Source: Candidatus Stahliibacteriota bacterium (lineage in GTDB: Bacteria; Hydrothermota; Tepidihabitantia; SM23-42). Taken from it: 7,737 nt of DNA. The notes beneath the pieces were generated by a model. The model had not been told where the DNA came from, did no database searches, and saw only the letters and a program-made list of their open reading frames with translations. Positions 1 to 5,700 of this stretch are shown piece after piece (position 1 is the first letter of the stretch; the number at the start of each line of letters is the position of its first letter). The position numbers and the translations under genes were made by a program. The stretch spans positions 1-7,737 of the forward strand of contig DAOVBK010000063.1 of NCBI GenBank assembly GCA_030670605.1, written 5' to 3'.

Positions 1-84
1 TCGCTCAATCTCTTCTCTCAGGTAACGCTCAATAAGCTCTTTCACCTGAGCATCGCTAAATCGCTTATGCAGCTGTTGTGCCAT
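1..84 (-). CDS. IS transposase, N-terminal fragment (cut by window edge)
   Basis: The minus strand from the ATG at 84-82 reads 28 open codons to the window edge, beginning MAQQLHKRFSDAQVKELIER. A good ribosome binding site (GAAAGGAG, 93-100) precedes the ATG, and a TATAAT box lies further upstream. The KRF-S/T-xxQVKxLIxxYL opening matches, from memory, the N-terminal helix-turn-helix region of a DDE integrase-type transposase family (ISNCY/IS481-like). In that family this segment comes before a DNA-recognition helix and an rve catalytic core. The catalytic part lies outside the window, so intactness cannot be judged. The two 15-bp direct repeats just upstream fit an IS end. The family name is a recollection from a short peptide. 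The coding nature is better supported, by the start, the ribosome binding site and the promoter. Confidence 0.62.
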   Translation of the reverse strand, partial: MAQQLHKRFSDAQVKELIERYLREEIER

Positions 85-111
85 AATCCAAACTCCTTTC
101 CCTAAGCTCAG

Positions 112-140
112 ATTATAGCTATTTTGAGTGCGCATGTTTA
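112..140 (-). promoter_or_regulatory. Promoter of the IS transposase, overlapping an IS-end repeat
   Basis: On the minus strand a perfect TATAAT (112-117) is preceded, 17 bp upstream, by TAAACA (135-140), which matches the -35 consensus at 4 of 6 positions. The -35 lies inside the first 15-bp repeat (127-141). Transposase binding to the IS end could therefore block its own promoter, which is an inference. Confidence 0.55.
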
Positions 141-141
141 A
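127..141. repeat. 15-bp direct repeat, copy 1, at IS end
   Basis: AGTGCGCATGTTTAA is identical to copy 2 at 160-174, start-to-start 33 bp or about three helical turns. Paired subterminal repeats in the same orientation are usual where a Mu/IS481-like transposase binds several sites at one end. That is family knowledge applied here by inference. Confidence 0.75.
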
Positions 142-159
142 ACCTTAAATCTATCAAAA

Positions 160-174
160 AGTGCGCATGTTTAA
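160..174. repeat. 15-bp direct repeat, copy 2, at IS end
   Basis: This is an exact second copy of AGTGCGCATGTTTAA. It is the outermost recognisable IS sequence, so the IS terminus is probably at or a few bases beyond 174. The exact boundary and target duplication cannot be fixed because the other end is outside the window. Confidence 0.75.
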
Positions 175-196
175 TTCTTAGATGACAACGACAATA

Positions 197-224
197 TTGA
201 CATTGATACCAAGGTGGCTATAAT
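197..224 (+). promoter_or_regulatory. Near-consensus sigma70-type promoter of the ferredoxin gene
   Basis: TTGACA (197-202) and TATAAT (219-224) are both perfect hexamers with a 16-bp spacer. Transcription would start near 231, leaving a leader of only about 17 nt that is almost entirely ribosome binding site (AGAAGGAGGT, 235-244). No operator-like symmetry is visible, so strong constitutive expression is likely. Confidence 0.88.
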
Positions 225-247
225 ACACGGTTTAAGAAGGAGGTACA

Positions 248-454
248 ATGGCATACAAGATTACTGATGAATGCACTGCGTGCGGATTATGTGAACCCGA
301 ATGCCCGGTGCAGGCAATCAAGGAAGATGATCCTATTTACATTATTGATTTTAATAAGTGCATTGAGTGCGAGGGACATTTCGACGAGCCGCAGTGCGTA
401 GCGGTATGTCCGGTCGGCGCACCGGTTCCAGACCCGGATCATCCAAAAAAGTAA
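248..454 (+). CDS. 2x[4Fe-4S] ferredoxin (Alvin/Chromatium-type spacing)
   Basis: This is a 68-residue soluble electron carrier. Cluster site I is C9-x2-C12-x2-C15-x3-C19-P. Site II is C38-x2-C41-x8-C50-x3-C54-P. The eight residues between C41 and C50, in place of the usual two, are the insertion seen in Allochromatium vinosum-type ferredoxins, a group noted for very low and unequal cluster potentials. The C-terminus is a short Pro/Asp-rich tail ending KK, without the long extra helix of some Alvin members. There is no signal peptide, so it is cytoplasmic. The gene is monocistronic, with its own consensus promoter, an ideal ribosome binding site and an intrinsic terminator. No redox partner gene is in the window, so the pathway served (a reductase, hydrogenase or oxidoreductase) is unknown. 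Confidence 0.95.
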   Translation: MAYKITDECTACGLCEPECPVQAIKEDDPIYIIDFNKCIECEGHFDEPQCVAVCPVGAPVPDPDHPKK

Positions 455-524
455 ATAAGAGACTCGTACATAACGCTGTAGTTAGACAATAAACAGCATT
501 GACATAGAAGACACAAAAGTGTGA

Positions 525-561
525 ACAATCGTACGTAAATGCAGACAATCGTAAACAAATG
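525..561 (+). repeat. Imperfect 20-bp-period tandem repeat in the ferredoxin 3' UTR
   Basis: Bases 525-541 and 545-561 match at 14 of 17 positions (ACAATCGTA...AAATG), offset by 20 bp, and end directly against the terminator stem. A small perfect ACAC-AAAA-GTGT hairpin lies just before them (511-522). The function is unknown and the pattern may be chance in AT-rich DNA. Confidence 0.4.
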
Positions 562-593
562 TGGCGGTCAGAAATGACCGCCATTTCTATTTT
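562..593 (+). terminator. Intrinsic terminator of the ferredoxin gene
   Basis: A perfect 9-bp stem TGGCGGTCA/TGACCGCCA (562-570, 575-583) closes a GAAA tetraloop and is followed by TTTCTATTTT. It ends the plus-strand ferredoxin transcript about 107 nt after the stop codon. On the minus strand the tail is a poor U-tract, so it should act mainly in one direction. Confidence 0.92.
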
Positions 594-596
594 CCC

Positions 597-637
597 TTAA
601 CGTTACAAATTCTGCCGTGCAGTTTTTGTAACGTTAA
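597..637 (+). repeat. REP-like palindrome, left copy
   Basis: Perfect 13-nt arms TTAACGTTACAAA (597-609) and TTTGTAACGTTAA (625-637) enclose a symmetric T-T/T-T mismatch, then a 4-bp inner stem CTGC/GCAG with the 3-nt loop CGT. A long stem interrupted by a small mismatch near the tip is the classic architecture of REP sequences recognised by RAYT enzymes. The arms contain the 8-bp palindrome TAACGTTA. Confidence 0.88.
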
Positions 638-639
638 GC

Positions 640-1533
640 TTAGGAAAGATGGTGTTTCATCATACGATAAACGGTTTGCCTAGATACCCTTAGTTTATCG
701 GCGATTTCTGCGATTGTATAGCCTTTTGCCTTCAGTTGCGCAATGGTATAAGCCTTAGCAGCTTTTATTGCAGGGGCTCTCTTGCGTATATAGTGATCAA
801 AATCATCGGGTTTTGATCCACTGGTGATCAATCTCTGTAGCAGGTTGTTATGACTAACGATGTCGTGTAGCGGTGTTAGAAACTTGTCTCTGTATTGATT
901 TATCGCTTTCTGATTATCCCAGATGTTACCAATCTTAATGGTAATTGATTGTTTCAGGAGCTTTCTGTAGGATAACCGCGCTGATTTAATGTCATCGTCC
1001 AAGAGGTCGAGAATGAACTTATAATCGACAAATGTCTTCTTAGTAAAGGGTACAATAAATGGTACTACTGATGACCAGCGATGATCCTCACTATTCTTCA
1101 CTATGCCTGCGACAACTGGATTAATGTGGATATATATAGAAGAGGCCAATAAATACGTTTCGTCGAAACATAATGCCTGACGAAAGCGTCCACTGACCGC
1201 ATGGCCCTTTCTTTCATATTTCCTGTTAAAGTAATATGCATATGTGTGAAAGAGATGCTGCATTGCTTGAGAGAGATTGTCTTCTTGCAATTGGAACAAG
1301 AGATGTACATGATTCGACATGAGCACAAAAGAAAAGAATCTGAGTTTGAATTTCTGTGCAGTATTTTTCAACAAATGGAGCATGTACATATAGTCGCTTT
1401 CTTCAACAAACAGTTTTTCACGTCCAGGTGCTCGTTGCGTAATATGATTGATTGCGCCAGGATACGAGATCTTCTCGCGTGAGCGGAAATACCTTTTTAC
1501 TTTTCCTTCCTGAATTAGCCTTAGAATGTCCAT
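640..1533 (-). CDS. REP-associated tyrosine transposase (RAYT, Y1/HUH family) with C-terminal HTH
   Basis: This 297-residue single-strand DNA endonuclease should nick and rejoin at REP-type hairpins. Counting from the chosen start, the HUH motif is H75-V-H77 within SNHVHLL. The catalytic tyrosine is Y134 in SIYIHINPVVAGIV, the equivalent of the RYIxLNPVxAG signature of the family. R-F-R-Q at about 116-119 is also typical. After a 100-residue linker, residues about 256-294 form a helix-turn-helix (GYTIAEIADKLRVSRQTVYR), which could bind DNA independently of the catalytic domain. I chose the ATG at 1533-1531 over one at 1551-1549 because the latter overlaps the -10 box of the gene's own promoter. 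The lower ATG has a ribosome binding site, GGAAGGGGAAG (1534-1544). The frame is intact with both catalytic motifs, so the enzyme may be active. Confidence 0.93.
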   Translation of the reverse strand: MDILRLIQEGKVKRYFRSREKISYPGAINHITQRAPGREKLFVEESDYMYMLHLLKNTAQKFKLRFFSFVLMSNHVHLLFQLQEDNLSQAMQHLFHTYAYYFNRKYERKGHAVSGRFRQALCFDETYLLASSIYIHINPVVAGIVKNSEDHRWSSVVPFIVPFTKKTFVDYKFILDLLDDDIKSARLSYRKLLKQSITIKIGNIWDNQKAINQYRDKFLTPLHDIVSHNNLLQRLITSGSKPDDFDHYIRKRAPAIKAAKAYTIAQLKAKGYTIAEIADKLRVSRQTVYRMMKHHLS

Positions 1534-1544
1534 CTTCCCCTTCC
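1534..1544 (-). promoter_or_regulatory. Ribosome binding site deciding the RAYT start
   Basis: The minus strand reads GGAAGGGGAAG directly before the ATG at 1533. It is the only purine-rich site near the 5' end. The in-frame ATG at 1551 has none and lies inside the promoter, so the protein should begin MDILRLIQEG. Confidence 0.75.
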
Positions 1545-1549
1545 ACACC

Positions 1550-1577
1550 ATTATACAATAATCAATGCATATGTCAA
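1550..1577 (-). promoter_or_regulatory. Promoter of the RAYT gene, abutting the right palindrome
   Basis: On the minus strand TTGACA (1572-1577) and TATAAT (1550-1555) are perfect hexamers with a 16-bp spacer. The first T of the -35 is the outermost base of the right palindrome and the only position where that palindrome differs from the left copy. The transcript would start near 1543 with a leader of about 10 nt. Confidence 0.82.
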
Positions 1578-1617
1578 TAACGTTACAAAAACTGCACGGC
1601 AGAATTTGTAACGTTAA
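1577..1617 (-). repeat. REP-like palindrome, right copy (inverted)
   Basis: This is the reverse complement of the left palindrome at 40 of 41 positions. Arms 1578-1589 and 1605-1616 pair perfectly over 12 bp. Next come A-A/A-A mismatches, the 4-bp inner stem CTGC/GCAG and the loop ACG. Position 1577 breaks the last arm pair. It lies directly upstream of the RAYT promoter, so a bound RAYT or an extruded hairpin could affect transcription. Confidence 0.88.
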
Positions 1618-1624
1618 GAAAAAA

Positions 1625-1672
1625 GTTGGTTGCGGGTGGCTGGCAGGTAGTTGGTGAGTGGCTAGCGGGCGG
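1625..1672 (-). promoter_or_regulatory. C-rich, G-poor 3' end of the lipoprotein transcript (possible Rho utilisation region)
   Basis: In 48 nt the minus-strand RNA has 26 C and only 6 G. It covers the last codons and the 3' UTR of the lipoprotein gene, where no hairpin terminator is present. High C over G without structure is the known character of rut sites. On the plus strand the same DNA shows a 22-bp-period degenerate repeat (GTGGCTGGCAGG at 1636, GTGGCTAGCGGG at 1658). The assignment is tentative. Confidence 0.3.
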
Positions 1673-2564
1673 TGAGGGTGAATTTGGCGTCGAGATATGC
1701 GCCCTCAGGATCTAGAGCGCGAACGACTATTTCGAATGTTTCTGCTTCACCAACGCTCCCGTACACAATGCCATTTTCATTTACCATGATGCCATCTGGT
1801 GCATCGAGGATTTCATAGGTCAGTTTATCATTATCAGGGTCAAAAATGGGGAGCGGATAGTAGATACTGTCTGGTTTTGTCTTCACTGAATCAGTGATTG
1901 TTTTGAAGACCGGGGGCGCATTTGAAATCTCGAGTTCAAAGGGAAATGGCTCAGACCGGAATTCACCATCATCTAGAGTCGCCGAACCAGTAATGATATC
2001 GTGTTTCTTGAGTCCGTGACGCGTGAGATTCAATGTGTTGGACGTGTCCGGGAGTACGTTGTCTTTTATCATCCAGTGCACGACGATCCTAACTTCATCA
2101 TTATCCAGATCTTCGGCGAGCGCGGTTATGACAACTTGCGGTGTGGTTACATAGAGCGATTCTGGTGCAATCTGCAGGGACAGTATTCTCGGAGGCATAC
2201 CACCAATTACGATCTCATCAGACGTCACCTCATCTCCCCAGTCTTTGCCGTCGTACGGTGTCACTTTGGCAAAGATCCGGTCACTCTTTTGCACCTCATC
2301 GTAGGCAAAAGACATTCCTTCACCGATTTGTCTTCCATTCACAAACCACTTTATTTTGTAGCTCACATGGTCACCATCTTCATCGGTGCTCAGGATGCGC
2401 GCGGTTATTTCTGTTTGCACAGTTGGTTTCATGGGAAGAAGCGTGATCTCTGTTACAATCGGCAGTGTGTTGTCTGGCGTTGTTTTTTCTTTTTTCTCAC
2501 CTCCACAGTGTAGTATGAACGCTGCGAAGAGAAGTATACTAATGCATCTTGCCCGTTTTTTCAT
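1662..2564 (-). CDS. Exported lipoprotein with three Ig/cadherin-like domains
   Basis: This 300-residue protein of unknown function is probably anchored by lipid at the cell envelope. MKKRARCISILLFAAFILHC is a lipoprotein-type signal (basic start, hydrophobic core, lipid-acceptor C20). His at -1 is unusual for a lipobox, though a relaxed lipobox is known in some phyla. After a short charged linker come three beta-rich modules of about 90 residues: 35-120, 124-214 and 217-300. Each has an acidic loop before a conserved beta strand: DEDGDHVSYKIKWF (61-74), DLDNDEVRIVVHW (152-164) and DPDNDKLTYEI (242-252). Module 3 has the pattern of cadherin-like/putative-Ig (He_PIG) domains. The ATG at 2564 is chosen because GGAGG precedes it by 6 nt, a promoter lies just upstream, and it starts the signal peptide. 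A longer open frame begins upstream of that promoter. Its position after pilY1 hints at a pilus or surface role, by inference only. Confidence 0.85.
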   Translation of the reverse strand: MKKRARCISILLFAAFILHCGGEKKEKTTPDNTLPIVTEITLLPMKPTVQTEITARILSTDEDGDHVSYKIKWFVNGRQIGEGMSFAYDEVQKSDRIFAKVTPYDGKDWGDEVTSDEIVIGGMPPRILSLQIAPESLYVTTPQVVITALAEDLDNDEVRIVVHWMIKDNVLPDTSNTLNLTRHGLKKHDIITGSATLDDGEFRSEPFPFELEISNAPPVFKTITDSVKTKPDSIYYPLPIFDPDNDKLTYEILDAPDGIMVNENGIVYGSVGEAETFEIVVRALDPEGAYLDAKFTLTAR

Positions 2565-2570
2565 GATGTG

Positions 2571-2575
2571 CCTCC
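2571..2575 (-). promoter_or_regulatory. Ribosome binding site deciding the lipoprotein start
   Basis: The minus strand reads ACGGAGGCACATCATG, which places GGAGG 6 nt before the ATG at 2564. Nothing comparable precedes the upstream in-frame ATG at 2633. Confidence 0.85.
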
Positions 2576-2583
2576 GTAGAAAA

Positions 2584-2611
2584 ACTATATGCATTTTTGA
2601 CGTCACGTCAA
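2584..2611 (-). promoter_or_regulatory. Promoter of the lipoprotein gene
   Basis: On the minus strand TTGACG (2606-2611) and TATAGT (2584-2589) each miss the consensus at one position and are 16 bp apart. A perfect 8-bp palindrome TGACGTCA (2598-2605) fills part of the spacer and could be an operator half-site pair. The lipoprotein can therefore be expressed separately from the pil operon. Confidence 0.65.
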
Positions 2612-2658
2612 GCAGGGTGGTTTCTCTTGCCATATGGTGAGGAATGAATAAGGGGTGC

Positions 2659-2704
2659 TCAGGGGGTCAGGTCTTCGCCGAGCGAAGACCTGACACAACC
2701 CTGA
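2659..2704. repeat. Second REP-like palindrome, between pilY1 and the lipoprotein gene
   Basis: A perfect 13-bp stem GTCAGGTCTTCGC/GCGAAGACCTGAC (2666-2678, 2682-2694) closes a 3-nt loop CGA. Beyond an asymmetric internal loop (G against ACAA), the outer arms TCAGGG (2659-2664) and CCCTGA (2699-2704) also pair. There is no U-tract on either strand, so it is not a standard terminator, though it may stabilise or end the pil mRNA. The core resembles, from memory, a GGGGTCAGGTCTT...AAGACCTGACCCC palindrome dispersed in many genomes. It shares no sequence with the RAYT-flanking palindromes. Confidence 0.72.
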
Positions 2705-2718
2705 TCTGTTAAGTAAAT

Positions 2719-5700
2719 TTATCGTCCTTTCCAGAGAATGACGCCGGTTTTTGGTAAACCAGGCAGGCCGGTTTCTGGTGAACTAATACCACCGGCTGCC
2801 TGAATAAAGACCTTGATCTGGTCACCACTCACATACAGACTGGGTTCAGATGGCATACCCTGACCAACATCGACACAGTAGGGATGGTATAATGTATCCT
2901 TCGTTTTCAAGAAAGAAGGGTTGATGTGTGCAGTACCGGTTCGGTAGTAGAGCGCATATAATTTTCCAATACCGCCGTAGGAACAGATGTCACCGGTCGG
3001 CAGATAGGTCGTATACAATACCGCACCGCCAAAGACCAGCGCTGTTGTCAGGTTTCGTTCTCCTAGACCCATATGTTCGCGCCACCAGCCACCATGGGCA
3101 TTCACCGTATCAATCAAATCAGGAAATGAACCAGTGCTGCCACCTGGGAATATGACCTGGTCATTGGTGTCGATTTTGACGTCGGTTACATTGTACAGCC
3201 CTGCGACCGTTGTTGCACGTGTTGTGTCGTCGCGGATGCCGATATAGCGTTGGGTTGTCGTATTAACCTCGTCGATTTCTGAGAAAAACCTGCCAGTGCC
3301 AAAGTATACCCACAAGTGGTTGTAGTCATCAGTCGCAATACTTCCTTCGGCAGTGATTGGTCGTTCCATATTAAAGACAAAGCTCGTATCCCAGAGTGTG
3401 GGGTTGGTTTCGTCATTCGTCTCTATACGGTAGATCTTACCACCCCACTTACCATGGAGAGTATTGTCATAGTAGCAGTCACCAAAATAGATGCGGTCAA
3501 CTGAGTAGTCCATACCCCAGTCAACACCAAAGATATTGGTCACAAATGACTGGTCATCCGGGAATTGCCATTTCTTGAGCACAGTTCCGGTTGCGAGATC
3601 AAGTACATAGATGGTTGCTTTAACGCCCACTGCAGCTTCACCTGCACAGTTTTCAGGTCCGGAACCAAGAATAAGGTACCAGGAATCTTTCACCTTGATA
3701 ACCGTGGGATAACAGACTGTCAGATTGAGATCGGGCTCAGTGAATTCCCACATCGGTACCGGGTTGATTGGATCAGTGACGTCAATGGCAAAGTATGCTG
3801 AGGTGAGTGTGTCGGTTTTGTTTTTTATCTTGATGTCAAGACCACCGAGCCGCATACCGCCGATGAGTATGGTGCCCCAACCATTTGGATGCGTTGCATC
3901 ATCAGCAAAGATTTGCGCATCAGTCGCATAGGGTTTCATGTCAACGTAGTAGACATGGCAGTATGAGGAATCCTTGAGCCATTTGAGATGTGCCAAGAGA
4001 TTCTGCGGTATGTATGCCCAGAGTTCTTCGCCAAGCGCATAGCCGGCTGGATCCATTCTAAATGGTGTTATGGCATTGTGCAGGTCAACGCGGATACCGC
4101 CATTAAAGCAGTGAAGCATACCATCATTCGCGCCAACATAGACTGTCTGTCTTCGGTTTTTGTGCAAGTCGTAGTAATCAACATAGGAATTATCGCCATA
4201 GATGAAGTCATACCGTTCAATGGCTGGTTGCACGGCAACCGCACCTGAATTCATGATGTCACCAAGCTTCCAAACTTTGCCATCAGCGGTTCGTGTTCTC
4301 ATGTTTGGAAAGTCAATACCGCGAACGTAGTCGATCACTGAATCGGTCTCGCCGAGTGTTGGCAGATCTATGTATGGTTGGAGTATGCCAGAATTGGCTT
4401 TCTCAAAGGTGATGAGTTCGCCGGCCTCGATGAGTCCATCATCGTCAGAATCAACGAACGTACGTATAGTGCGATCACCTGCTGCAGCATTCCACAACCA
4501 CTCGCCTGCTTGCCAGATCGGTCGCAGTTGTTCAACCGGTACAATGCCAATGGTATCGAATTGACTCGGGTCACCAGTACCAGCCACATCATGCAAGCGC
4601 GTTACGAGCACGTTCTTGACACTGGGATCCCACGCCATGTTCACAACATAGTCATTCTGCAAATGGAGCATGGCATCTGCATCCGTGTCTTCGCGTATCC
4701 AGCCAAACGGATCAAGCCAGAGACTGTGCGTGTTACCAATCCAGGTAATGAGCTCACCGGTCGGAAATTTCTTGCTGGGATAGAATTGTGATTGGACGGT
4801 CGCACCGCCACCCTTCATACCCGTGGTCACGACGGCAACACCGGATGCTGAATTGACGTTGGTCATAATCTCCATGAATATTTGGCTCATGGCATGTTCG
4901 AGGTCGTCCCCACTATTTGCCAAGTAGTAGTTATCAGGAATACCGTCACCATCTTCATCCCATTCTGTGGTGTTTGGACCAGGCAGGTTGTCACCATTCT
5001 GATCCTTGAATCCGCCATTTTTTGCGATATCTTTATACAGTGCGTCCTGACTGCCAAAACACTGAAGTGCGTAGACAGTGACATTGTTCATATCTTCCAG
5101 GTCATCGCGTAAATCAGTGACATGACCGTACAATGCGTAGTCATCGGCAGGATTGTGCAATCCTGCAGGGTCTATGGCGCCAGGATTATCATTCGGGTTA
5201 CCATCAGCATCATAGTCCCAGTAGGGGTTTCCGAGTGGACCCTGAGGCAGATGCCCACAACTGCCGACTGCTGGGTCATCAGCATGGGCTTCACCATCAC
5301 CAATAAGGATAAGGAAGGTTCTCCGGCACCACACTGGTTCAGGGTTGTTGTAGGTGTACCAGGGGTCATATTTTGTGCCAATACCGTGAAACGTGTAGTT
5401 CTGATTATCAAAATGAGGCTCGGTATATTTTGTATAGTGGATGGCTTCAAGCAATGCCTCGCCCGGATTTGCCCACATACCCGAGGGCTGGTTGTTATTT
5501 ATCTGATTGACAAAATCTTCGATTGACGGCGCTTGTTCACTGTCTATCACTTCTTTTTTAATTTGAGCACTGTAATCATCGCTATAGAACATGAGCCCAA
5601 CACGTGGCGCATCATCATCCCATTTATTGTCATCATTGTTATCAGCAAACATGTGCACAATACCACGGTGATTAGTATTATAGCGCTCCAGGTCAGCATT

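Larger units (their letters stand above)
597..1617 (-). mobile_element. RAYT mobile unit bounded by inverted 41-nt palindromes
   Basis: This 1021-bp unit holds one gene, a REP-associated tyrosine transposase, between a 41-nt palindrome at 597-637 and its reverse complement at 1577-1617 (40 of 41 positions). The gene fills almost all of the space. Its stop codon is 2 bp from the left palindrome and the -35 box of its promoter touches the right one. No target-site duplication is seen, as expected for HUH/Y1 single-strand transposition. Flanks are CTATTTTCCC on the left and GAAAAAAGTTGG on the right. The left boundary lies 3 bp beyond the ferredoxin terminator. The exact ends could extend a few bases beyond the palindromes, because IS200/IS605-type enzymes cleave beside their hairpins. 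Confidence 0.75.

Noticed and set aside
127..174. CRISPR-like repeat pair
   Set aside because: There are only two 15-bp units with an 18-bp spacer, located at an IS end beside the transposase promoter. There is no array and there are no cas genes.
1534..1551. Longer RAYT start at 1551
   Set aside because: This ATG overlaps the TATAAT box of the gene's own promoter and lies upstream of the expected transcription start. The ATG at 1533 has a ribosome binding site.
1577..1617. Right palindrome as an intrinsic terminator of the lipoprotein gene
   Set aside because: No U-tract follows the stem on the minus strand; the next bases are the RAYT -35 box. The T-run lies before the stem.
2001..2513. 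Plus-strand open frame of 170 codons
   Set aside because: It lies antisense within the lipoprotein gene, has no ribosome binding site, and its peptide has no recognisable domain. The opposite frame has a signal peptide and repeated domains.
2565..2633. Longer lipoprotein start at 2633
   Set aside because: It would place 23 non-signal residues before the lipoprotein signal and start upstream of the promoter. GGAGG precedes the ATG at 2564.
4378..4791. Plus-strand open frame of 137 codons inside pilY1
   Set aside because: It is fully antisense to a conserved PilY1 region, with no start signals and no family resemblance.
5122..5526. Plus-strand open frame of 134 codons inside pilY1
   Set aside because: It is a shadow of the D/G/P-rich vWA region, which is poor in stops on the opposite strand. 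No ribosome binding site is present.
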